6,803 nt of DNA from Clostridiales bacterium (GCA_003535395.1 DOHE01000311.1:1-6803); one strand, 5' to 3'; positions 1 through 6,457 are shown, numbered from the stretch's first letter. A program made the numbers and translations. Notes: a model not told the origin generated them from the letters alone.

Positions 1-1998
1 CTGGACGTGATGATGCCCGGTATGGACGGGTATTCCCTGTGCACCCAGATTCGCAGCCAGGGCACGGTCCCCATCATCATCGTATCTGCCAGAGACAGCG
101 AACCGGACCGTGTGGCAGGACTCAATCTGGGCTGTGATGACTATATTGTCAAACCTTTCAGTCCCATGGAGCTGGTTGCCCGGGTCAAGGCTCTGTTCCG
201 CCGTTCAGGGTATGGAGAGATCCGTCATGCCAACAGCGCCATGACTGTAGGGGATGTGACGATTCTGCCGGACAGGCGGCAGGCGGTATGTGCTGAAAAG
301 GACCTTAAACTGACCCTTATGGAATTCGCCCTGATTTCCTACCTTGCAGCCAACCGTCCCCGGGCAGTCAGTCGGGATGAGCTTTTAAACCGGGTTTGGG
401 GGTTTGAAACCGAAGTAGATACCCGGGCAGCTGACGATATGATCAAACGCATCCGCAGGAAAATCACAGATGCAGGCTCCACCCTTACGATCGAGACCAT
501 TCGTGGTTTCGGTTTCAGGATCTCTGAATCACTCCGAAAGAAGAGGATATCATTGATGCGAAGCTCGATCCGCAAAAAAATATTGATTTCCAACCTCACT
601 GTCATCCTGATTTCTTCCTTAATGATCGGGATTATTTTCCATGTCGGAGCCGGAGTCGTTCTTAAGAGAAATACCTATACCCAGCTTCAGCGGGCAGCCA
701 ACTCCACCCGTCTGCTCATCGAAACAGAGCGGTCGCAGCTGGTGGAGGCCCTGAAAGACGGGGAAGGGATGTGGCTTGCATTTTCCAGGATCTTGCGCAC
801 CATCAAACAGGATACCATGCTCCTGGACAACGGGTATGCGGTGATCAACCGAAGCGGACGCATCATTTTCCCCACACCATTGAATAGCGCAGCATATGAC
901 CTGACAGAAAAATATCTGCTTCCTTCATTAAAAGGTATCCTGGCCGCTGATACAAAAACAGGATCGCGGTTTGGATTTAAAGGCAGCAATACCCGTTACG
1001 CCGCTGTTTTGGTTCCCTTTTCCCTGGGAGAGGCGGAAGCGCTGAGCAGGCTGTACCTGGTGGTTTATGCGGACCTGGCCCCCATACAGCGGATCCGGTT
1101 GATGATTCTGGCCGTGCTGCTTTTGATCCTGATGGCGGCAGCCCTGGTTTCCTGGTATTTTTCATCCCGTCTTGGAAAACAGATATCCGAGCCTCTGAAA
1201 GAGCTTTGCGAATTTGCCCGGAATATCGGTGAACGGAAATTTGAACCCCAGAAGATCCTGCACAGCGGGGATGAAACCGCCGAACTGGCCCGAAGCATGG
1301 AGAGCATGGCAGACAAGATCAAGACTTATGATCTCTCCCAGAAAACTTTTGTGCAGAATGCCTCGCATGAACTTCGATCTCCTCTGATGTCCATCCGGGG
1401 ATATGCGGAAGGAATCCGTTATGGTGTGCTGGACAATGTCCGGGATGCGGCAGGCATTATCGTGGAGGAATGCGGCAGGTTGACCCGTCTGGTAGAAGAT
1501 TTGCTGTTCCTGACCCGATTGGATACCACGGAGGATCCTTTGCACATCACCCGCATGGATTTAGGGGAGATCCTGGCGGAGAGCCTGGACCGGGTGGCGG
1601 GAATCGCCATTTCCAGCAACAAAAAAGTGGATTTGCAAAAACCGGACACAGCTTCTCCTTATCTGGGGGATGAGGAAAAGCTCTCCCGGGCATTCATCAA
1701 TCTGCTGGATAATGCACTGCGTTATGCCGCTTCCCGGGTGACCGCCCTGCTGGAACACACGGATCGTGGTTATCGGATCCGCATCCTGGATGATGGTCCG
1801 GGGATCGACGAAAAGGATCTTCCCTATCTGTTTGAACGATTTTACAAGGGTCGCCAGGGCAACTTGGGCCTGGGGCTTGCCATTGTACGTTCTGTTGTGT
1901 ACAGGCACGGGGGGACTCTCTCAGCCGCCAACCGTGCGGAGCGGGGTGCGGTTTTTGAAGTGTTCCTGCCCCACCCGCATACATTTCAGTCAAGCTGA
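1..1998 (+). CDS. OmpR-family response regulator fused in frame to a membrane sensor histidine kinase (5' partial)
   Basis: This is a two-component signalling protein in one frame, open to the window's left edge. Residues are numbered from the GTG at 7. The receiver's phospho-acceptor is probably the Asp codon at 4-6 (LD-VMMPGMDG), with the conserved Ser27 and Lys49 (IVKPF). A PhoB/OmpR winged helix spans about 81-174 and ends in TIRGFGFRISE. About 18 residues later the kinase begins: TM1 about 192-216, an unrecognised extracytoplasmic sensor of about 140 residues, TM2 about 365-386, HAMP, and HisKA with phospho-acceptor His454 (SHELRSP). An HATPase domain follows, with an N box (Asn569), G1 box (DDGPGI, 595-600) and G2 box (GLGLGLA). 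The predicted N-in topology would place the DNA-binding domain in the cytoplasm, tethered to the membrane. These are usually two genes. An internal Shine-Dalgarno and ATG at 556 could release a separate 480-residue kinase, so a true fusion, dual translation and a lost frameshift all remain possible. Domain calls are firm; the stimulus is unknown. Confidence 0.9.
   Translation: MDVMMPGMDGYSLCTQIRSQGTVPIIIVSARDSEPDRVAGLNLGCDDYIVKPFSPMELVARVKALFRRSGYGEIRHANSAMTVGDVTILPDRRQAVCAEKDLKLTLMEFALISYLAANRPRAVSRDELLNRVWGFETEVDTRAADDMIKRIRRKITDAGSTLTIETIRGFGFRISESLRKKRISLMRSSIRKKILISNLTVILISSLMIGIIFHVGAGVVLKRNTYTQLQRAANSTRLLIETERSQLVEALKDGEGMWLAFSRILRTIKQDTMLLDNGYAVINRSGRIIFPTPLNSAAYDLTEKYLLPSLKGILAADTKTGSRFGFKGSNTRYAAVLVPFSLGEAEALSRLYLVVYADLAPIQRIRLMILAVLLLILMAAALVSWYFSSRLGKQISEPLKELCEFARNIGERKFEPQKILHSGDETAELARSMESMADKIKTYDLSQKTFVQNASHELRSPLMSIRGYAEGIRYGVLDNVRDAAGIIVEECGRLTRLVEDLLFLTRLDTTEDPLHITRMDLGEILAESLDRVAGIAISSNKKVDLQKPDTASPYLGDEEKLSRAFINLLDNALRYAASRVTALLEHTDRGYRIRILDDGPGIDEKDLPYLFERFYKGRQGNLGLGLAIVRSVVYRHGGTLSAANRAERGAVFEVFLPHPHTFQSS
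542..558 (+). promoter_or_regulatory. Internal ribosome binding site and ATG for a stand-alone histidine kinase
   Basis: AGAGGA at 542-547 lies 8 nt before ATG 556-558, exactly where a separate kinase (MRSSIRKKI...) would start. The ATG is part of TGATG: the TGA at 554-556 is in another frame (frame 2), the arrangement typical of a response regulator stop overlapping a kinase start. In the sequence as given that TGA is not in the regulator's frame, so the regulator reads through. The site suggests the kinase can be, or once was, translated on its own. Confidence 0.5.
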
Positions 1999-2023
1999 CC
2001 CGGTGATCCTGTAACTATGAGTT

Positions 2024-2098
2024 TGGTGGAGCTAGAGGGATTCGAACCCTCGACTTCAACACTGCCAGTGTTGCACTCTCCCACTGAGTTATAACCCC
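2024..2098 (-). tRNA. tRNA-Ala (anticodon GGC)
   Basis: A complete 75-nt cloverleaf reads on the minus strand. The acceptor stem GGGGTTA pairs with TAGCTCC and includes a G3:U70 wobble, the main alanine identity element. The discriminator is A and the 3' CCA is encoded. The D arm is ACTC/GAGT with G18-G19 in the loop. The anticodon stem CAACA/TGTTG holds the loop CTGGCAG, so the anticodon is GGC, reading GCC and GCU. The variable loop is AAGTC, and the T arm is GAGGG/CCCTC around TTCGAAT. It lies downstream of the hydrolase gene on the same strand and converges on the kinase, whose stop is only 25 nt away. I see no T-rich terminator hairpin after the CCA. Confidence 0.96.
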
Positions 2099-2103
2099 GC
2101 ATG

Positions 2104-2114
2104 TGCAATTTGCA
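2104..2114. repeat. 11-bp palindrome in the tRNA-Ala 5' leader
   Basis: TGCAATTTGCA is an exact inverted repeat (5-bp arms, 1-nt centre) between the putative tRNA promoter and the tRNA 5' end. It could bind a dimeric protein or form a small structure in the leader that RNase P removes, or it may be chance. Nothing else supports a function. Confidence 0.35.
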
Positions 2115-2124
2115 TTGCCTCCGT

Positions 2125-2153
2125 ATTTTAATATAGAAATGGGTGAGATGCAA
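2125..2153 (-). promoter_or_regulatory. Putative sigma-70-type promoter of tRNA-Ala
   Basis: On the minus strand TTGCAT (2148-2153) is followed after 17 nt by TAAAAT (2125-2130), which matches the -10 consensus at five of six positions; the -35 box is weak (TTG only). The mature tRNA begins 26 nt beyond the -10 box, giving a short 5' leader. The hydrolase stop at 2173 lies just upstream, so read-through from that gene is also possible. Confidence 0.45.
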
Positions 2154-2172
2154 GTACCCAAGCAAAATTTTA

Positions 2173-3390
2173 TTATGGAATATTCAGGCTGAATTTCAGC
2201 AGAATGTCCAAAGCGTGAGTCCCCGCTTTGAAGAATCCGCTGTGCCGGCATAAACAGCCGATATAGGAAAGGGGTTCCTCCGTTCCGGGTATGAAGACAC
2301 TCTTGGTGAGAACAAGTCCATCCGACTGCGTGGAATAGTCCACACTCACGGGTGTGCCCTGCCGCCATCGCCCATTATCCGGTATTTTCTCTCCCAGGGT
2401 GATCCACTCGGGGCTGCTTAGGCCTGTCCCATACAAAACCAGGGACTTGCCCGGCCCGCAGGCAGTCATTCGGGCAATGGATTCCGGACGATTCAGCCGC
2501 TTTAAAAAAGGATTATCCGGATAATGCTCCGGGTCATCCACCTCCTCCCATTTTTCTGTCGATCCATCCGCTCGTTTTTTTAAATATGGAAATACAGGCA
2601 GCATCTGATTGACAGGCCGAGCGATGCTTTGCATATAATCCTGTATAAACTCCGGCTTGCACCCTGCCCCGCCCCCCTCCATGCAGGCCAAAAAAGTGGT
2701 GGTCATATCCAGGCTGATGTCATCCCGGGCCATCTGGCGCAGTTCTGCTGCACTTGCCGGTCGGATCGCCAGCATCTCATTGAAGATGCCGCCTTCCCGA
2801 AGCAGGTAAATATTGACCACTCCCCGGTTGGGCGGCGCGATCAGGCAAAAGGAGGAAACCAGCCCATCCCTTTTCCCTGCTGTTCTGCACGTCTCCTGCA
2901 CCAACTGCCGGATGATGAGGCAACCCTGGCTGTGCCCTGCCAGTCTGACCCTTTCGGCTCCTGTTTCTTCCAATATATGCAGTATGTATTCATACAAGCG
3001 GGCGGCATTCTCTTCAATGCCCACTCGAAGGGTGTCATACCCGAAGATAAACCAGTCTCTGTCTTTTTTCAGACCCTGTGCTTTCAAGGCCTTGAAATAA
3101 TCCAGGTAAACTCCTGCAATGGGGTCGATGCAAAACCGTTCCCCACAGGTCTCCGTCGTCATCAGCTCCGGCGCATCTTCCAGCCGCTCCCAGGCCTCCA
3201 GGATAATATAGGACATGTTTTTCAGGATCACACTGCGAAATGAAAGCATCCCCCGGGGCAGCTTTTTGTTCAGAATATCCCAGGAGGTGTCCGCCATTCC
3301 CGCAAAATAGTCCATCGGCCAGGAGGATACTGTTCCCGGGACAAAAATCAAAGGTGCCTCAGCTTGTGCATTTCTGGCTGTAATGTTCAT
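2173..3390 (-). CDS. Alpha/beta hydrolase, LCAT/lipase-like
   Basis: Probably a serine hydrolase acting on an ester or acyl lipid; the substrate cannot be read from the sequence. Numbered from the ATG at 3390 (405 residues), an early strand and oxyanion loop, PLIFVPGTVSSW, lies at about 13-24. FGYDTLR near 116 resembles the YDWR region of lecithin:cholesterol acyltransferase-like proteins. GHSQG at 152-156 is the nucleophile elbow, with Ser154. SDGLV near 357 and RHSGFF (His383) or GTHALD (His392) supply likely acid and base residues. There is no signal peptide or membrane segment, so it should be cytoplasmic. A GTG at 3399 could add three residues, but it lies inside the AGGTGG Shine-Dalgarno (3396-3401), which sits 5 nt before the ATG, so I prefer the ATG. 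The gene ends with tandem TAA codons (2170-2175) and no terminator is seen before the tRNA. The fold is fairly sure, the family less so. Confidence 0.82.
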   Translation of the reverse strand: MNITARNAQAEAPLIFVPGTVSSWPMDYFAGMADTSWDILNKKLPRGMLSFRSVILKNMSYIILEAWERLEDAPELMTTETCGERFCIDPIAGVYLDYFKALKAQGLKKDRDWFIFGYDTLRVGIEENAARLYEYILHILEETGAERVRLAGHSQGCLIIRQLVQETCRTAGKRDGLVSSFCLIAPPNRGVVNIYLLREGGIFNEMLAIRPASAAELRQMARDDISLDMTTTFLACMEGGGAGCKPEFIQDYMQSIARPVNQMLPVFPYLKKRADGSTEKWEEVDDPEHYPDNPFLKRLNRPESIARMTACGPGKSLVLYGTGLSSPEWITLGEKIPDNGRWRQGTPVSVDYSTQSDGLVLTKSVFIPGTEEPLSYIGCLCRHSGFFKAGTHALDILLKFSLNIP

Positions 3391-3480
3391 ATTATCCACC
3401 TGCTTCCCTGTTTATGACGATCAAGGTATATCCGGTATATTCGATATGGTTTTAGTCCATCTGTTCATGTGTCTTTTCAT

Positions 3481-3486
3481 ATTATA
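3481..3486 (-). promoter_or_regulatory. Possible -10 box for the alpha/beta hydrolase gene
   Basis: An exact TATAAT reads on the minus strand about 90 nt before the hydrolase ATG, in an AT-rich stretch. No good -35 hexamer sits 16-18 nt upstream. The would-be spacer contains the 15-bp repeat copy at 3489-3503. The call rests on the -10 match alone. Confidence 0.25.
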
Positions 3487-3488
3487 TA

Positions 3489-3503
3489 TGATTCTGCTGC
3501 AGA
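3489..3503 (+). repeat. 15-bp direct repeat, left copy, upstream of ilvE
   Basis: TGATTCTGCTGCAGA occurs here and again exactly at 4722-4736, with a one-base variant at 4754-4768. The two exact copies bracket ilvE and are 1233 bp apart. The right copy forms the 5' arm of the terminator-like hairpins after ilvE. The left copy lacks the matching 3' arm and cannot form the same hairpin. Confidence 0.7.
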
Positions 3504-3569
3504 AAGTACCTTGTGCACGCACTGATGAAAGATGAAGGGTTCAATTTCGGGAGAGATTGCGAAAAACTC

Positions 3570-3598
3570 TTGATTTTCAGACCAAAAAAGAAGAAAAT
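3570..3598 (+). promoter_or_regulatory. Weak candidate promoter for ilvE
   Basis: TTGATT (3570-3575) and GAAAAT (3593-3598) are 17 nt apart, each matching the consensus hexamer at four of six positions. Transcription would begin about 25 nt before the ilvE start. The tract between is A-rich. No T-box signature or leader-peptide attenuator is visible upstream. Confidence 0.3.
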
Positions 3599-3618
3599 AC
3601 TAAAGAATCAGATTGGAT

Positions 3619-3633
3619 GGAGGAATTGCCATG
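3619..3633 (+). promoter_or_regulatory. Ribosome binding site that fixes the ilvE start
   Basis: GGAGGA at 3619-3624 is followed after 6 nt by ATG 3631-3633. An in-frame TTG at 3613 lies upstream of this site and would be initiated without a comparable signal, so the ATG is the better start. Confidence 0.75.
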
Positions 3634-4713
3634 CTACATTCATTGCAGGAGATCCGGATCGAGCACACCTGTACGCCCAAAGCCAAGCCGGCTGCAAATC
3701 AGCTGGGGTTTGGACAATACTTTACCGATCACATGTTTATCATGGATTATACGGCAGGTGCGGGCTGGCATGATCCCCGCATCATCCCTTACGGCCCCAT
3801 GGCTTATGATCCGTCTGTCATGGTTTTCCACTATGGGCAGGCTGTTTTTGAAGGGCTGAAAGCTTATTGTGCAGAAGACGGACGAATCCTGCTTTTCCGT
3901 CCCGAAAAAAACGTGGAGAGACTCAATCTTTCCAGTGACAGGCTCTGCATCCCTGCGTTGGATGAAGCGTTTACCCTGAAAGCCATCAAGAAGCTGGTGC
4001 AGCTGGAACAGGACTGGATCCCCGAAGCTCCCGGAACATCCCTGTACATCCGCCCTTTTATTATCGCCACCGACCCCTTCCTTGGGGTCAGGCCTTCCAA
4101 TACATACCAGTTTATGATTATCCTTTCACCGGTAGGCAATTATTATGCAGAGGGACTGAACCCAGTGAAAATCTACGTTGAGACCCATTATGTGCGCTCA
4201 GTAAAAGGGGGTACGGGATACGTAAAAACCGCCGGAAATTATGCCGCCAGCATCAAGGCCCAGGAAGAAGCACACAAGAAGGGATTTACTCAGGTATTGT
4301 GGCTGGATGGCGTAGAAAGAAAATACATTGAAGAAGTCGGCACCATGAACGTGTTCTTTGTCATGGGCGACGAAGTGATCACCCCAGCGCTGGAGGGCAG
4401 CATATTGGGCGGGGTTACCCGGGATTCAGCCATTCGGATGCTTGAAAACTGGGGGCTGTCCGTCAGAGAACGAAAGCTTGCCATCAGTGACGTGATCGAA
4501 GCTGCGGCCAGCGGAGAGCTTAAAGAAGCATTCGGCACGGGAACGGCTGCAGTCATCTCCCCCATCGGTGCCCTTTGCATGGACGACAGGAATATCGTGA
4601 TCAATCACATGGAAATCGGCGAGCTGTCTTCCCGTCTTTACAAGGAGATGACTGAGATTCAGCGGGGGAGTCGTCCCGATCCATTCGGTTGGACAGTTGA
4701 AGTCAGCCGTTAA
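3631..4713 (+). CDS. ilvE: Branched-chain amino acid aminotransferase
   Basis: This pyridoxal-phosphate enzyme interconverts leucine, isoleucine or valine and 2-oxoglutarate with the branched 2-oxo acids and glutamate. It is the last step of synthesis and the first of breakdown, in the cytoplasm. The 360-residue product has the length of the class IV BCAT branch found in Gram-positives and eukaryotes, longer than the roughly 310-residue E. coli type. Visible hallmarks are VFEGLKAY in the N-terminal domain, the PLP-binding Lys199 in GTGYVKTAGNYAAS, Glu235 in EEVGTMNVFF (contacts the cofactor ring nitrogen), the LGGVTRDS loop and the C-terminal FGTGTAAVISPIG cofactor-phosphate region. The protein looks complete. 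It stands alone: the hydrolase is divergent and rsuA convergent, with no other ilv or leu gene nearby. Its stop codon runs straight into a tandem repeat that probably serves as its terminator. Confidence 0.94.
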   Translation: MLHSLQEIRIEHTCTPKAKPAANQLGFGQYFTDHMFIMDYTAGAGWHDPRIIPYGPMAYDPSVMVFHYGQAVFEGLKAYCAEDGRILLFRPEKNVERLNLSSDRLCIPALDEAFTLKAIKKLVQLEQDWIPEAPGTSLYIRPFIIATDPFLGVRPSNTYQFMIILSPVGNYYAEGLNPVKIYVETHYVRSVKGGTGYVKTAGNYAASIKAQEEAHKKGFTQVLWLDGVERKYIEEVGTMNVFFVMGDEVITPALEGSILGGVTRDSAIRMLENWGLSVRERKLAISDVIEAAASGELKEAFGTGTAAVISPIGALCMDDRNIVINHMEIGELSSRLYKEMTEIQRGSRPDPFGWTVEVSR

Positions 4714-4722
4714 ATCAATTTT

Positions 4723-4754
4723 GATTCTGCTGCAGATGCAGTGCAATCAATTTT
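4723..4754 (+). terminator. First terminator-like hairpin after ilvE
   Basis: On the + strand transcript the arm 4723-4733 (GATTCTGCTGC) pairs with 4738-4748 (GCAGTGCAATC) around the loop AGAT. The stem has nine Watson-Crick or U-rich pairs, two of them flanking two G-U wobbles, and one C-C mismatch, and AATTTT follows. The G-U pairs become A-C mismatches on the minus strand, so the structure favours ilvE transcripts over rsuA transcripts. The T run is short, so termination here alone may be leaky. Confidence 0.4.
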
Positions 4755-4787
4755 AATTCTGCTGCAGATGCAGTGCAATCAATTTTT
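4755..4787 (+). terminator. Second terminator-like hairpin after ilvE
   Basis: The second repeat unit folds like the first, with loop AGAT at 4766-4769, but loses the outermost pair because of the A at 4755. It is followed by AATTTTT (4781-4787), a better T run than that of the first unit. The T run lies inside the last codons of the convergent rsuA gene, so the two transcripts' 3' ends would overlap. Confidence 0.45.
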
Positions 4788-5492
4788 AAGCTGCTGTTCT
4801 TCCTCAGGGGAGAGTTCGCGGTAACCGCCTTCCGGGAGCCCGGGATCCAATTCCAGGCTCCCGATGCTTAGGCGGCGGAGAGTGGTCACATGATAGCCGT
4901 TTACGGCGAACATGCGTTTTATCTGATGAAATTTGCCTTCATGGAGAGTCACAAATACGATTTTCGGGTCCCTTCCGTCAAGTTCGATCTGTGCAGGCAG
5001 ACACTTGTATCCGTCCTCCAGGATCACCCCGTCTTGAAAGCATTGGACCAGTTCCGGCCGTGGCTCAGCATCCAGTGTGACCTGATACCGTTTGGGCACA
5101 TGTTTTCCCGGAGAAGTCAACTGGTGTGACAACTGACCGTCATTGGTAAGCAGGATGAGCCCCTGGCTGTCCCGGTCCAGGCGGCCTGCAGGAAACAGGT
5201 CAAAATGTCCGTACTTCTCGTGTACGAGTTCTGTGACCGTAGGGAACCGGCTGTCATTCGTCGCGGATATTACGCCTTCTGGTTTGTTGAGCATAAGATA
5301 GATATATTCCCGGTATTGGACGATTTTGTCCTCCACTTCCACCTTTTGCTGTGCAGGATCCACATGCACTGCGGCGTCTTTGACCACCTGGCCGTTGATT
5401 CGAACCACCCCGTCCTTTAAAATCCGTTTTACATCTTTGCGGGTGCCGTATCCGCAGCGGGCCAGCATCCGGTCCAGCCGCATGGTTCCCAT
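4779..5492 (-). CDS. rsuA: RsuA-family 16S rRNA pseudouridine synthase
   Basis: The likely reaction is uridine to pseudouridine in ribosomal RNA, for RsuA at position 516 of 16S rRNA; family membership does not exclude an RluB/E/F-like 23S target. An S4 RNA-binding domain (RLDRMLARCGYGTRKDVKRIL, then VRINGQVV) covers about residues 5-50. The catalytic Asp106 lies in GRLDRDSQGLILLTNDG. The later conserved PKRYQVTL, GKFHQIKRMF and LRRLSIGSLEL segments are intact. At 237 residues it matches E. coli RsuA in length. The ATG at 5492 forms TGATG with the stop of the preceding hydrolase gene and lies 7 nt after GGGGGA; a GTG at 5495 (4 nt from it) and an ATG at 5483 are alternatives. It is the last gene of an overlapping unit and is probably translationally coupled. 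Its tail is encoded by the edge of a tandem repeat. Confidence 0.92.
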   Translation of the reverse strand: MGTMRLDRMLARCGYGTRKDVKRILKDGVVRINGQVVKDAAVHVDPAQQKVEVEDKIVQYREYIYLMLNKPEGVISATNDSRFPTVTELVHEKYGHFDLFPAGRLDRDSQGLILLTNDGQLSHQLTSPGKHVPKRYQVTLDAEPRPELVQCFQDGVILEDGYKCLPAQIELDGRDPKIVFVTLHEGKFHQIKRMFAVNGYHVTTLRRLSIGSLELDPGLPEGGYRELSPEEEQQLKN

Positions 5493-6457
5493 CACAGAAT
5501 CCCCCGGTTCAAATAGTCATTGATCCATTTTTTGTATTGGTATAATGCAATGTGTATTCCGTCTGTCGTATTGGAGGATTCCATATATCCTTCTCCATCC
5601 TTGTAAATCGCATAGAGGTCAATAAACTTAATCCCTTTTTGGGCTGCGACTGACTTAAGGAGGCTGTTGTATCTGGCTACTTCCGCAACCGAAGCCAGAT
5701 TGGCGTTTACGGCATATACCTGACGCCCGAAAGGAGGGATCCCGTGCATGATCACCTGGCAATCCGGCAGACTGGAACGGATCATGTCTACAGCCCAGGA
5801 AATATTCCATACAGCCTGATCAGGGCTGATCCCGCCCCATAAATCATTGGTGCCTCCCATGATAAATACCTTCCAGGGATTCCGGCTGATCACATCCCAT
5901 ACCGCGGACGCGATTCCTGCCGTATGCAGCCCATGGATGCTGCGGTTGTATATCTCATTATAAAAGGGAATGTAGGAATATTCATAATAAGTTTCAATAG
6001 CCTGTACTGCTTCGTAGAGCAGTGAATCCCCGAGAAATGCGAGAGGGCGGTCGGACAGGTCCGATGTGGTTTGCTGCTGCACCGGTGCGGACGTCTCCGG
6101 GAGAGGCGTCACTGCAGGAACAGGGGTTTCTATAGACGGAAGCGCTGGCTCAGGCTGCAGGACAGGCTGTTGAAGAAAATCCCTCTCCCCTGCCCGGGTG
6201 GTGATCATGCCTTGGCCCGAAGTCTGTTTTATCGAGAGGTCCGCCCCCGGGTTCCCATTATTTAAGGCTGTAACTGACTCCTGTTCCGGAAATATCGCTG
6301 CTGCAGCGACCGCATTCCGGATACCGCCGGAAAAGCCCTGTTTCATCGTATAGTATCGATAACTGGCAGTTATGAGGGCAAAGGACAACAGGATCGCGCC
6401 ATACACGGCAAGTCGCGTGTCGATCCCATCCGTTTGCCTGTTCCTGCGGTCATTCAT
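5492..6457 (-). CDS. Membrane-anchored SGNH/GDSL-family hydrolase
   Basis: Probably an extracytoplasmic esterase or deacylase with an unknown substrate. Numbered from the ATG at 6457 (321 residues), a short basic N-terminus is followed by one hydrophobic segment (about 16-36), likely an uncleaved anchor with the rest outside. Residues about 40-137 form a low-complexity, Pro/Gln/Thr-rich stalk. The SGNH fold then starts: block I FLGDSLL (nucleophile Ser145), block II IHGLHT (Gly176), block III GGTNDL (Asn204) and block V DGIH (Asp299, His302), so all four catalytic blocks are present. The ATG lies 6 nt after AAGGAG; a GTG at 6460 would be only 3 nt away. The start overlaps the end of the upstream gene by 8 nt, and the stop overlaps the rsuA start in TGATG, so all three are probably co-translated. 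Substrate candidates such as cell-wall glycan acetyl groups or lipids are inference only. Confidence 0.9.
   Translation of the reverse strand: MNDRRNRQTDGIDTRLAVYGAILLSFALITASYRYYTMKQGFSGGIRNAVAAAAIFPEQESVTALNNGNPGADLSIKQTSGQGMITTRAGERDFLQQPVLQPEPALPSIETPVPAVTPLPETSAPVQQQTTSDLSDRPLAFLGDSLLYEAVQAIETYYEYSYIPFYNEIYNRSIHGLHTAGIASAVWDVISRNPWKVFIMGGTNDLWGGISPDQAVWNISWAVDMIRSSLPDCQVIMHGIPPFGRQVYAVNANLASVAEVARYNSLLKSVAAQKGIKFIDLYAIYKDGEGYMESSNTTDGIHIALYQYKKWINDYLNRGIL

Larger units (their letters stand above)
4713..4796. repeat. 32-bp tandem repeat between ilvE and rsuA
   Basis: Two adjacent 32-bp units, 4713-4744 and 4745-4776, differ at one base (G4723 versus A4755). A degenerate third start at 4777-4796 matches the unit at 17 of 20 positions. 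The repeats begin at the last base of the ilvE stop codon and fill the entire 65-nt gap. The third partial copy contains the last five codons (QQLKN) and the stop of rsuA. The unit includes the inverted repeat AATCAATTTTGATT and CTGCAGATGCAG. The units are contiguous, with no spacers. Confidence 0.9.

Noticed and set aside
1162..1908. Minus-strand open frames of 115-127 codons opposite the kinase
   Set aside because: They are shadows of the strongly conserved HisKA/HATPase coding sequence and show no domain of their own.
2024..2098. tRNA-Ala as an integration site of a mobile element
   Set aside because: No duplicated tRNA 3' end, integrase or phage-like gene is present on either side within the window.
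2015..2368. 117-codon open frame on the - strand
   Set aside because: Its end (RVRIPLAPP) is the well-known spurious translation of a tRNA 3' half, and the rest overlaps the hydrolase gene out of frame.
2629..3243. 204-codon open frame on the + strand
   Set aside because: It lies entirely opposite the alpha/beta hydrolase, has no recognisable domain and is rich in Cys, Gln and His as shadow translations often are.
3421..3450. GGTATAT repeats and ATATTCGATAT near-palindrome as an operator between the divergent genes
   Set aside because: The arms are imperfect and AT-rich, so chance is a sufficient explanation, and no regulator gene is adjacent.
3391..3630. T-box or other riboswitch upstream of ilvE
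   Set aside because: The conserved T-box sequence and a following terminator hairpin are absent, and the likely leader is only about 25 nt long.
3513..3773. 86-codon open frame before and into ilvE, considered as a leader peptide
   Set aside because: It has no run of branched-chain codons, no clear ribosome binding site and no attenuator hairpins; its second half is ilvE in another frame.
4713..4796. CRISPR-like repeat array
   Set aside because: The units are directly adjacent without spacers, only two are complete, and no cas gene is nearby.
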